DNA of 64,000 nt from Herpetosiphon giganteus (GCF_016907925.1 NZ_JAFBCZ010000005.1:224597-288596); one strand, 5' to 3'. Positions 18,301-24,949 are shown, numbered from the stretch's first letter. Program-made: numbers and translations. The notes: a model not told the origin generated them from the letters alone.

Positions 18301-21176
18301 AAATCGAGAATATACATATGCATCTGATTTGGCGAGTGGGTTGCGGCTAAGCTCATCAGCATCGAGCGCAGGAAGGTGGTTTTACCCCAACCAGAGCCAC
18401 CAAAGACGACTGCATGGCCGCGTGGGAAGTCCACGGTCAAGGGTAATTGCTTCGCTGCATAGGGATTATCGATCAAGCCAAGCACTGGCCGCATTGCATA
18501 ATCACGCCAGTTCAGATCTTCGACCCAGCCCGAAGTCCCATTGATCCATTTGTTCAAGGCAGGGTTCAAGGTCAGATCGTGCTCGCGGGGCAAGCCAACC
18601 ATAATTTCGTCGATGCCCAACAGATATTCTTCAAAAGTAACTGCATTGACATTCGGATCTTCTGAGATCAAGTGTTGGGTCAAGGCCAGTTCGCGTGGCA
18701 AGAAGTTTGGCCATGGTGCCCGTTGAATTGGCACGTTATTATCACGTGACAAAGCATCGAGCGTGCTGACGATGACCTTGTACAGTTCTGGTGGGCTTTG
18801 ATCTTGGGTATCAATCCCTGGGTCAACGCCTTCAGCGCGGCGGCGATCTGGCCAAATAACTTTTTCTTGCGAAACTGAATTGGGGTCAACATAGGGATCG
18901 CCAGTGTAGGCCACTTGAATCAATTCAATTTCTTCGTTACCAACTTGCAGATAGCCCCGACCTGGAATCCCAGTTGGCAAGAAGGCTGCATCCGAGCGGC
19001 GCAACATTTCGCGGCTTTCGCCTTGGGTCTCCACCCGCAAGCTAATCCGGAACTTGATGTTCGAACGCATTTGGTCGGTGATCCCGCTAGGCCGTTGTGC
19101 GGCGAGAATCAGCGAAACCCCGAGCGAACGCCCAATCCGCGTGATACTTTCCAACTCGCCCCGATACTCAGCCCGATCGGCGATCATTTCGGCGAATTCG
19201 TCGATGATGATAAACAGATAGGGATAGGGATAGTGGGTATTGTGGAAGTTCTTCTTGCGATATTCAACGATATTTTTGGTATCAGTTTCGTTGTTTAAGA
19301 CTTGGCGGCGTTGCATTTCCGACTTAATTGCCGTAAACATGCGGGTTACGCCATCGCCAGCCAAGTTGGTGATGATGTCAACACAGTGGGGCAGGCGTTC
19401 GAATTCTTTGAATGCGCCACCGCCCTTGTAGTCGACCAACACAAAGTTAATCACCGAAGGATCGTAGGTAACCGCCATCACCGCAATCAGCGAGATTAGC
19501 AACTCCGATTTACCAGAACCGGTACTGCCTGCGACCATCCCGTGAACACCATCACGTTTGGATGAGAAAACCAAAGTCCGGGTTTTATTCCCCGACATGC
19601 GACCAACCTTGGCGCGCAGCCAGTTGGCATATTTAGGTTGCGTGCTGCGTTGCCAATTCTTAATCGCATCGACCTTGAGTTCATCAAGTGAGCCATAGCC
19701 CATCAGGTCGAAGAAGGCAACGCCATCGGCAAGGTTGGCCCCAGCGCTTTGGCGCAAATTGAGGGTTGATAGTTCTTCGGCCAATTTGCGCGATTCTTCG
19801 CGATTAACAATATTATCAGCAGCCCCGATATAGCGGAAGGTGTTGACCCCCTGCTCGGCGTAGCGGAAGAATAATTGTTGATGTTGGGCTTGCTTACTGT
19901 TGGTTGCTGGCGTGGTTCGTTCAATTTCGATCACCGACTTACAGCCGCCAGGCACTTTGCTGCGTTCTGGCACGAGGAAGATCACCGCAGCGCCAAGCTG
20001 TGGGCCTTCTTCGATCAAGATTGAGAGTGCTGCATCCGATTCAATATCGCGCAACCGCTCGCCAGCTTTTTCATACATATCGAGCAGGTCAACTACCAGC
20101 AACATAAATGGTAAGCCTGGGTTGCCACGGCCCGAATTATTATTATTTTCTTCGTTATCTTCCATGCGCATTTTGCGTTGCGATAGAATTTTACGAATGC
20201 CTTCCATGTATTGATCTAATTCATCGCCTTCTTCATCGGCATCATCAGCAACTTCTTTAATTTCGCTGACGAAACAAAGTTGCTCATATTCGCCTGGCTG
20301 ACAGTGGGGCAAGGTTTCGACCCAATCCCATTCGTTATATTTTGAGGCCAAAACATACAAACGTGAATCGGACGGTGAGTGGAAAACCGCATAATGCGCC
20401 AAAATCGAGCGAATCGATTCATAGACAGCATCCCGATCGCCTGCAATCCCCAAGGCATGGGTGGTTGGCGTAATCGGCGTTGCCTTTTCTTTCGAGCCGC
20501 CTTCGTCTTCTGGCTTGTAGCGCAAGGTGATAATAATCGGAATATCAGAGACATAGCGCGAATCGGCATCAAGCTTCATGGCTTCACGAGCGAGTGGGCT
20601 ACTGAAATTGCCACCGCTCTTAACCTCGTAAACCACGGTTGATGGCAATGTGCCCATGCCAAGCCGCACCGAGCCGAAGTCATCATCAGAAACCCGTCGT
20701 TCCCAAATGCGCGCATTTGAGCGCAGGGTGCGTTCAGGCTTTTCTAAATCTTGTTTGGCATCGGTAATAACCTTGATCGTATTTGGCGTATCAGGATAGT
20801 TATAGCGATAAAAACGGCGCTGCAAATCGTGATAGCCGTGCATATCTTTATTTAATTCAACGATCTGTTCATGATATTGGCGTTCACGTTCTAAACGTTG
20901 GTTTTTCTCACGAATAAACGAATAGATTGAGAAGCCTGTGGAGGCCAACACCGATAATGCCATCGGGATGAGAATCAAAGCGCCGCCGCCGCCGCGCCCT
21001 CCAAACATTGTTACGAAGACATAACCCACAATCATCGTCATCGGCAGAGCCAACTGAATCAGTTTCGAAATCGCATCCTCAGGATTTTCTGGCGGGGATG
21101 GGATTTCAAACTTATTGAAAGGTAGCTCTGGTTGAATCCGTGGAGGACGATCTATCATCTGGATAGAGTTTTTCAT
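12336..21176 (-). CDS. Giant EccC/EssC-type FtsK/SpoIIIE secretion ATPase with seven P-loop modules
   Basis: 2946 aa. Two membrane helices lie at residues ~45-90 (LALPMTMIVGYVFVTMF and ALILIPMALSVLASTGF). Seven ATPase modules follow, with Walker A lysines near residues 555 (GSTGSGKS), 931 (GGSGWGKT), 1270 (GGTGAGKS), 1611 (GASGWGKT), 1959 (GGTGAGKS), 2303 (GDSGWGKT) and 2603 (GPPISGKT). Modules 1, 3 and 5 have Walker B IIIDE(F/Y)AEM; modules 2, 4, 6 and 7 have (A/F)IDN instead. The layout is three tandem pairs plus one terminal module; known EccC/EssC proteins have three. No N-terminal FHA domains are present, unlike Firmicute EssC. It should be the motor that recognises and exports WXG100 substrates at the inner membrane. 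GGAG lies 8 nt before the ATG. It heads the minus-strand secretion operon and is divergent from the pseudokinase gene. The reading frame is unbroken. Confidence 0.95.
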   Translation of the reverse strand: MKNSIQMIDRPPRIQPELPFNKFEIPSPPENPEDAISKLIQLALPMTMIVGYVFVTMFGGRGGGGALILIPMALSVLASTGFSIYSFIREKNQRLERERQYHEQIVELNKDMHGYHDLQRRFYRYNYPDTPNTIKVITDAKQDLEKPERTLRSNARIWERRVSDDDFGSVRLGMGTLPSTVVYEVKSGGNFSSPLAREAMKLDADSRYVSDIPIIITLRYKPEDEGGSKEKATPITPTTHALGIAGDRDAVYESIRSILAHYAVFHSPSDSRLYVLASKYNEWDWVETLPHCQPGEYEQLCFVSEIKEVADDADEEGDELDQYMEGIRKILSQRKMRMEDNEENNNNSGRGNPGLPFMLLVVDLLDMYEKAGERLRDIESDAALSILIEEGPQLGAAVIFLVPERSKVPGGCKSVIEIERTTPATNSKQAQHQQLFFRYAEQGVNTFRYIGAADNIVNREESRKLAEELSTLNLRQSAGANLADGVAFFDLMGYGSLDELKVDAIKNWQRSTQPKYANWLRAKVGRMSGNKTRTLVFSSKRDGVHGMVAGSTGSGKSELLISLIAVMAVTYDPSVINFVLVDYKGGGAFKEFERLPHCVDIITNLAGDGVTRMFTAIKSEMQRRQVLNNETDTKNIVEYRKKNFHNTHYPYPYLFIIIDEFAEMIADRAEYRGELESITRIGRSLGVSLILAAQRPSGITDQMRSNIKFRISLRVETQGESREMLRRSDAAFLPTGIPGRGYLQVGNEEIELIQVAYTGDPYVDPNSVSQEKVIWPDRRRAEGVDPGIDTQDQSPPELYKVIVSTLDALSRDNNVPIQRAPWPNFLPRELALTQHLISEDPNVNAVTFEEYLLGIDEIMVGLPREHDLTLNPALNKWINGTSGWVEDLNWRDYAMRPVLGLIDNPYAAKQLPLTVDFPRGHAVVFGGSGWGKTTFLRSMLMSLAATHSPNQMHMYILDLGGRNFSVLDKLPHSGAVIIPDGEGYEERVEQLLREINDIVDARKLLLNDAGIADIYQYNAVNPTNTQPAILVAIDNFAEFTETFGEGPDSNVESVLDKLISIARQAKPYAIHFIITIGSLAELSNQVFSLFTERYTLKLSDNTEYRSIVGGRVDDINDIPGRGYTKVGPQPLSFQVAVAAGISSDGSLDPTIEMKEIDQLAQFMTDYARTSGKNYLKPRRVDAMPKAILFKSMLPEMYATMLQREIRFDADLRPQLNSLMSEAWENSIKPENADWLKVTIGVMSGNRPRTLQLEAKKDGVHGMIAGGTGAGKSELLMSLIIGLAVRYDPSILNFILVDYKGGGAFDPFKDMPHTVDLVTNLNKSRVRRMFTAINAEMGRRQALNARTGTKDIVEYRAKGFHLDPQWGPFPHLFIIIDEYAEMISDTPEFRDELESITRVGRSIGVNLLLASQRPIGVTDQMRANIKYRICLRVEDIETSREMLRRSDAAFLPSGMPGRGYLQVGNENLDLIQVSYTGESYDYAVAADGTKAKFYELIVTMAQNLLHPRPRPQTPWPAPLPDAITYEQPLNPRYVDKTYLPLMTLGRSQRIAINAFVGDWFENKGQWFGVDWNHVAMRAVVGVLDDPGNARQMPLVLDFNKGHVVVFGASGWGKTTMIRSLVLSLAATHSPNEFNAHVLDLGGRNLEVLRSIPHVGTVILPDEQGYEERIQQLWRELNNVVDERKKLFSDAGVSTLSEYNSQNAANPKPAILVAIDNFGEYIETFGDDKNNDANNLLEVFVALARQAKAYGLHILITASRLNILSSKLYSLFTERLTFKISDSGDYSAIVGARLLEVEEIPGRGAVKVGRDALSYHIALPPGTIGKADVLGADGQPQVTEKLQIRGEAGQIRVIGKHMNAHIANNPGKYQPPLGIAALPKSSSYRQVLQEMHNIGRGDRPFVEELKEATAKTWEYNAGTGKQAGWLAACLGIVSGNRPRTLQLEAKRDGVHGMVAGGTGAGKSELLMTLIVGLALNYSPDILNFVLVDFKGGGAFKPFENMPHCVDIVTNLNKSAVDRMFTSIDAEIRRRQALNAMTGTKDIVEYRERGFHKKPEFGAYPHLFIIIDEYAEMFDSNPEYLPSLESITRVGRAQGVNLLLASQQPKGVTDQMRANIKLRLCLRVEQPDTSRELLRKPDAAFLPNGMPGRGYLQIGNENLELIQVSYTGESQIDDREVAVLWPEREPEPVSTSEDTPKLFDTVVQISRELVNFQPTPKPWPNFLPERVSLQSPIINAKDNSIIVFQPAVTDWINGDTEHLWPGVDWETEAMRTAALLVDDPNEATQLPFVFDFSTNHLAIYGDSGWGKTSLLRSIIAGLAASHSPDELHAYVVDLGGRNFRSLRNLPHVGALIYADDETFEEQMLRLFSKMERLTRERQQIFSDAGVNTIYEYNKQFPDQALPAIVVAIDNIAIIHENYDAVEESVLIPLVRRSLSVGIAFIVTANFPTNMSSRFNSLFGERITFKQGQQDRYMDIVGRGAIEFGDVPGRGYIRVGKRPLLFQATLPVGLVGPDGRDHRNEAEELDLMGMMMQAKVEQLGGMRTTPDPIQILPQIVPLREMLDETNKVAEGKVIWSVVGQSNNLMPAMYDLKKIGPHAAIAGPPISGKTTLLYNWVLSLADRYTPEQVAMVLIDTRGRFFKYGGKRSLADLPHVLQTVSEIDQMGPLLENLQIECQAFAQQAINRPVYIFIDNFEDFSDEAESKRSVMNDMAVLTRRYGGEGVFVIIAGTLDGGVNDLRRRVMSANFGIGLRTAQAVESLRVMRTPSEVRGKELPMGRGFMVKAGQTTLIQVASPYTDGSHIVTEDASDEAERIITALDGWVETISERYPERAAWSSGAITIGDKPVSMEQDPTVARMSALIRQGIQRLMPRIKEANGDSNIAEAIMQNYISMDFASWNSSERLRSMLHQMLVDQHMHDGLDLETATMMADMTSSDDESLILTFEGTLES

Positions 21177-21323
21177 CGGTGCATCTCCAAAATTCCGCCC
21201 ATCGATCAGTCACTGATCGGATCTGATGTGAACACACGCTAAAAAGTGGCACGAGGAGAGAAATTGCGCATTGCTGGTGTAACGCGTCAACTATACCATA
21301 TAAACCTCTATTTCGGCTAGTGG

Positions 21324-21352
21324 TTGACAGCTTTTGAATAAATGAGTAGAGT
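21324..21352 (+). promoter_or_regulatory. Sigma-70-type promoter of the pseudokinase gene
   Basis: TTGACA at 21324-21329, a 17-nt spacer and TAGAGT at 21347-21352, about 95 nt before the ATG. The remainder of the divergent region 21177-21446 must also hold the promoter for the giant ATPase. A TATAGT-like box reads leftward near 21290-21300, but its -35 is poor. Confidence 0.6.
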
Positions 21353-21446
21353 AGTGCCAACAATCCTCGCCTAGCAATCCAGATTACGGTACGATAGAGC
21401 CATAATCTGGTTTCCCATGACTACCCATGGAACGGAGTAAGCGCCC

Positions 21447-22550
21447 ATGAAACAGGTATGTCTGTTATGTGAACGAACATCGTTTGATAATAATTTGTAT
21501 TGTCAAGAAGTTTATTGTCAAGCTGAAAAATCGCCAACAATTCTTGGATATGGAAAATGGCTGGGCGATATTGAAATCGTGCGGCCCGTTGTTGTACTAC
21601 GCTCTTCAGTTTTATACGAAGCCAGCCATCAAAAAGAGCGCGTATTTCTTAAAGTAGCCCACGTTGGCAGCGAAAATACTGAACGCTTAAAACGTGAAGC
21701 CGAATTTCTAAAAACTATTCGGGTTTCGAACGAACGCAATACGTTCTTGCCAAATTGGCGGCCACCCTATGCCAATGCCACCGTAAGTGCCCAGACTGAG
21801 GCCTACGGGCGGGCGATGCTCGGCGAACACCTTTTTTACTATTACTTGTCAGATTTCTTTGCTGGCGAATCGTTGCGCGACGCGCTGACCAAAAATCCGC
21901 AAATGTGGGTCAACCATATTGGTTGGTTGGTCATGCGTTTGTCATCATCAATTGCGCTCTTGCAAAGCAAAGGTGTGTTGCATTTCGGGATCAACCCCGA
22001 ATCGCTGTTGGTGCATTTTGAAGATAATCCTTCAGTGCCAACCATTCACTTGCTCGATTTGGGTATTGCCAGCACGCCGCAAAATATCAACAACGATTGG
22101 TATTCGTTTATGGTTCCGCCAGCCTATACTGCACCAGAAATTATGCAGCCGCACCTGCAAAAACCAAGCTATGCAACCGATGTCTATGGCCTCGGCTTGA
22201 TTTTGTATGAAATGCTGGTTGGCGTTCCGGCCTATCCCTTCAAGCTCAAAAGCGACGAAGAGGTCTATCAGGCAGTCTTGAAAAACCATCATGTTAATAT
22301 GAACCGAACTGCTGACGTGCGGGCAATTGCTGAGCTGGCAGTGCGCATGGTCGATGTTCAAGTTGCGAATCGGCCTCAAAACGCAGCTCAAGTCGTCCAG
22401 GAATTACTTAAGCTGTTTGGTGAAGTTCCAACTGCCAAAAAGAGCCGCTGGCCCAGCCTCAACACGATCCTGATTATTGTGATTAGTTTATTGACCGTCG
22501 CCTTTTTGATTACCTTCTTTGTAACCTTGAACCAGTTGAATATTATTTAG
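21447..22550 (+). CDS. Membrane-anchored protein pseudokinase, possible EssB analogue
   Basis: 367 aa. The N-terminus has a small zinc-ribbon-like Cys set (C5, C8, C19, C24). A protein-kinase fold follows with the beta3 lysine (VFLKVAH) and alphaC glutamate (REAEFL). The HRD-x-K-P-E-N motif is changed to HFGINPES, losing the catalytic Asp, Lys and Asn. The Gly-rich loop is absent, and DFG reads DLG. It should therefore be catalytically dead. A helix near residues 340-362 (LNTILIIVISLLTVAFLITFFV) anchors it with a very short outside tail. Type VII systems of Firmicutes contain EssB/YukC, a membrane protein whose cytoplasmic domain is also a pseudokinase, and this gene is divergent from the EssC-type ATPase. 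Equivalence is inferred; EssB normally has a large outside domain, missing here. Confidence 0.87.
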   Translation: MKQVCLLCERTSFDNNLYCQEVYCQAEKSPTILGYGKWLGDIEIVRPVVVLRSSVLYEASHQKERVFLKVAHVGSENTERLKREAEFLKTIRVSNERNTFLPNWRPPYANATVSAQTEAYGRAMLGEHLFYYYLSDFFAGESLRDALTKNPQMWVNHIGWLVMRLSSSIALLQSKGVLHFGINPESLLVHFEDNPSVPTIHLLDLGIASTPQNINNDWYSFMVPPAYTAPEIMQPHLQKPSYATDVYGLGLILYEMLVGVPAYPFKLKSDEEVYQAVLKNHHVNMNRTADVRAIAELAVRMVDVQVANRPQNAAQVVQELLKLFGEVPTAKKSRWPSLNTILIIVISLLTVAFLITFFVTLNQLNII

Positions 22551-22566
22551 GCTTGGTTGTGGTTGA

Positions 22567-22596
22567 AGAGCAGGGTTTGCGCCCTGCTCTTTTTTA
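22567..22596 (+). terminator. Rho-independent terminator after the pseudokinase gene
   Basis: A 9-bp stem AGAGCAGGG/CCCTGCTCT with a 6-nt loop is followed by TTTTTTAT, starting 17 nt after the stop codon. Confidence 0.88.
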
Positions 22597-22631
22597 TGCC
22601 TGAAAATTTAAGGCCTTTTCGTGCTTAAACT

Positions 22632-22663
22632 CAAACCGACCATGCAAGCGCATGATCGGTTTG
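22632..22663 (-). terminator. Hairpin ending the WXG100 cassette transcript
   Basis: 14-nt arms (CAAACCGACCATGC and GCATGATCGGTTTG, one mismatch) with a 4-nt loop, 32 nt beyond the stop of the last cassette gene. The T content after it on the minus strand is low, so termination is probable but not certain. Confidence 0.55.
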
Positions 22664-22694
22664 AAATACTGGGTAAAATGACTTGAATAGGGAA

Positions 22695-22997
22695 CTAGCC
22701 GAAGCGGCCTGATGCCGAGAAGTCTTGGTTTTGGAAGTTCTTAATAGCGGTATTGACATCTTGAGTGATTTCAACACATTTTTCAGCCATCTTTTCGATT
22801 TGTGGACGGAACTGATCGATGTAGTTTGCTACAGCTGCGCCACCAACCAAACCGATGAATGCAGTTGCTTTAAGGGTGGTTGAAAGGACTTCCAAGACTT
22901 TAGCAACGGTTTTCAAAACTTGCCCAACCGTATTGATAGTCTTAGCGATTTTGGCGACATCGCCAACCTGCATATAAATTTCTGATGCTTGTGCCAT
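22695..22997 (-). CDS. Small ESX-like helical protein without a WXG motif
   Basis: 100 aa, helix-turn-helix in outline. An amphipathic helix (AKTINTVGQVLKTVAKVLEVLSTTL) leads to a hydrophobic turn AFIGLVGGAAVANYIDQF and a second amphipathic helix ending QNQDFSASGRFG. The length and position fit the WXG100 superfamily, but W-x-G is replaced by a hydrophobic LVGGAA segment that could enter a membrane. AGGAG lies 8 nt before the ATG. It is the last of four small genes in one run (24044 to 22695) with gaps of 31-45 nt. It may be a co-secreted partner or a membrane-active substrate. No named family is recognised. Confidence 0.8.
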   Translation of the reverse strand: MAQASEIYMQVGDVAKIAKTINTVGQVLKTVAKVLEVLSTTLKATAFIGLVGGAAVANYIDQFRPQIEKMAEKCVEITQDVNTAIKNFQNQDFSASGRFG

Positions 22998-23042
22998 GAG
23001 CTGGACTCCTTAAGATCTATTTTTAAGAATTCAAGGTCAAAA

Positions 23043-23372
23043 CTAGTAGAACTTAGCAATGCTGCGCAATTTTGAGTTAACCAAGTTGCGAGCGGTGCTA
23101 TCAGCGCGGTCGATCAAATCGCGAGCTTTGCCCAAGTTGCTGTGGTAGCTGGTGATGCCAGTCCCGATGCGGGTAACTTGGGGGGTCATCAAGTTGGTCA
23201 ATTCTTCGCGGAACTGATCAGCACCTACACCACGCCATACTTGTGGTGATGATGCAATGATTTGCTTGATTGGAGCCAAAGCTTGTTCTTGAATGACATT
23301 GAATTGTTGCATCAATTGTTGCAAAACGCTTTCCAAAACTTTGCGAGCCAAGCGCATCAAGAAACTTTTCAT
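23043..23372 (-). CDS. WXG100-like secreted protein (VWRG variant)
   Basis: 109 aa from ATG 23372. GAGGAG 7 nt upstream supports this start over the in-frame TTG at 23387. A first helix of about 40 residues is strongly amphipathic and basic. The turn carries W46-R47-G48 followed by VGADQFREEL, and the second helix is long and ends in basic residues (LVNSKLRSIAKFY). It has the hairpin design of WXG100 substrates, which dimerise and leave through the EccC-type ATPase. Unlike the other cassette members it is positively charged, which may favour heterodimer formation with an acidic neighbour. That is an inference. Confidence 0.82.
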   Translation of the reverse strand: MKSFLMRLARKVLESVLQQLMQQFNVIQEQALAPIKQIIASSPQVWRGVGADQFREELTNLMTPQVTRIGTGITSYHSNLGKARDLIDRADSTARNLVNSKLRSIAKFY

Positions 23373-23413
23373 GGATAAACTCCTCAATTAGGTATACAAA
23401 GAGCCAATTACGA

Positions 23414-23704
23414 TTAGAAGCTGCTTTTCGCGCTGCCGTCTGCTGCATCCATTGCGGCCATAGCGTTCTTGATGTCGCCTTGGATTTCGGTCATCTTGGC
23501 AGCTAATTTAGCCAATGATGGAGCCATCATGCCGGTCAAAACATCAACGAATTCGCTACCAGCGTCGCCTTTGAGGGCTTCGTCGATGGTGCTCGCAATT
23601 GACAAAACTTCTTGGGTTACATCTTGAACTTGTTCGTGCGCTTTGCCAAAGGTTGCTTGAGCTTGTTCCATAGCCGCACGATTATACTTCATTTTCTCTG
23701 CCAT
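23414..23704 (-). CDS. WXG100-like secreted protein (LKG variant)
   Basis: 96 aa with AGGAGG 8 nt before the ATG. Two amphipathic helices flank a turn in which the canonical tryptophan is replaced: L44-K45-G46-D-A-G-S-E-F. The rest of the turn (G-D-A-x-x-x-F) matches WXG100 proteins. The sequence is Met/Ala-rich and acidic, ending DAADGSAKSSF. It is the second gene of the cassette, 31 nt after the canonical WXG100 gene, and likely pairs with it or with the basic VWRG protein. Confidence 0.84.
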   Translation of the reverse strand: MAEKMKYNRAAMEQAQATFGKAHEQVQDVTQEVLSIASTIDEALKGDAGSEFVDVLTGMMAPSLAKLAAKMTEIQGDIKNAMAAMDAADGSAKSSF

Positions 23705-23735
23705 GAGAGGGCCTCCTTATTAAAAATAGCTAAAT

Positions 23736-24044
23736 TTAGATTTTCCAAGCTTTGAAGATTGCCGCAGCTTCATCTTCATGTTGTTGGAAGGTTTGCTTGA
23801 TTTCGTTGCTGGTTGATTGGAAGGTGTTGAAAGCTTGAATCAAGCGATTGAAGGCTGGGGTCATTTCGCCTTGCCATTCTGCTTGATACTTAGCTGCTGC
23901 ATCCCCGACCCAATCTTGTTGCATTTTTTGGGCAAGTTGGTTGAGGGTTTGGAACAATTGTTGTACGTTTTGCTCGAGCTTGCCGAAGCGTTGCGCAACT
24001 TGTGCCATCACTTCTTTGTCGATTTGTACTGTTTCTGCTGCCAT
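23736..24044 (-). CDS. Canonical WXG100 (EsxA-like) protein
   Basis: 102 aa from ATG 24044 with GGAGG 9 nt upstream; the longer reading to 24095 lacks a site. The hairpin has W45-V46-G47-D-A-A at the turn. The N-terminal helix (MAQVAQRFGKLEQNVQQL) is nearly the same as that of the effector at 7657 (TAQVAQRFGRLKQNVEQL). The tail QQHEDEAAAIFKAW aligns with QAEEEAAGLFKGS of both effectors, so it looks like the stand-alone version of the effector leader. It is the first gene of the cassette, downstream of a 905-nt noncoding stretch. It should be exported by the ATPase encoded at 12336-21176. Confidence 0.92.
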   Translation of the reverse strand: MAAETVQIDKEVMAQVAQRFGKLEQNVQQLFQTLNQLAQKMQQDWVGDAAAKYQAEWQGEMTPAFNRLIQAFNTFQSTSNEIKQTFQQHEDEAAAIFKAWKI

Positions 24045-24949
24045 TGAAGAAATCCTCCTTGTGTGTTCGGAGCCAAATTGGCTGCACTGTGGCACACAAC
24101 CGTAGTGCTTGCTGGTTATATCAATCTGACGAAAGTAGTTAGCCGAAGCTTTCCTTTTAGGTTTGAGTGATATGACGAGCGACCGAGATTGCTAATAGTT
24201 GAATTGTCCTTGGCTGCCAAACGTTATTTGTGTTCCGCAAGAGCTTGCTTCTAACACCACCAGCCCAACACTACCGCTTTTGTATAAAAAGACCAAATAG
24301 GGGTTTATCGATTGTTATTGCCACCAAAGCGATAGGTTGTTACAAAAACTGGCCTAATGAGCGAAATTCGCATCCGTCGAGAAACGAGTTTGTTCAATTA
24401 GTGGTTTTTGCGCTTACTGAATGTGCCTGCTTTAACCAAATACATTCTCTCACCCCATGTATTTAGCTATTGCAACGTTGTAATGCTATTTGCTTCACAT
24501 AAACATCGATTGCCAATTGCGGTTAATTCGTACTCAGAGTGTACAAAACCAAATTGCACTTGTCAAGAGCTTTTTTTGGGGTTTTTCCCACCAATATCGC
24601 AATTGGTTAGGAGTCTTGTACTATCCCTCGTCTATTAAGCGTGCTCGGTTGTTAATCAAATCGCCTCAGCGACCCTTGAGAATGGTCTTGGCTCAGTTTT
24701 ATTCTGTCATTTCAATGTATTCGGCTCTCTGAGCTACCCTGCTAGCTAGCTAATGGCCTACCCTGAGTACTAGGACTTGCGGAATTAAGCGGCAATTTGC
24801 TTGATTATCGGCTACTTTGCAACTCAATTTTGAACTTGATTAACCAGATTTAGCGCGTTGGAATCAGGCAATCAGCTGGTTTGGTTAAGTAACGAGGCTT
24901 GATTGACGGTTGATCTGGCATCTGCTACAGTATTGGCTACAATTTTTTA
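24045..24949. other. Long intergenic region between the WXG100 cassette and the cobalamin riboswitch
   Basis: 905 nt without a convincing gene on either strand. The short open frames here lack ribosome binding sites and have poor codon content. It must hold the minus-strand promoter of the WXG100 cassette. The motif ATAAAAAGACCAAAT at 24284-24298 recurs at 9004-9018 upstream of a WXG100 effector. The stretch 24540-24640 is T-rich. No hairpin with a T tract or other recognisable RNA was found before the riboswitch. Confidence 0.6.

Noticed and set aside
24408..24732. Short open frames in the long intergenic region
   Set aside because: They overlap one another in different frames, lack ribosome sites and show no plausible protein composition.
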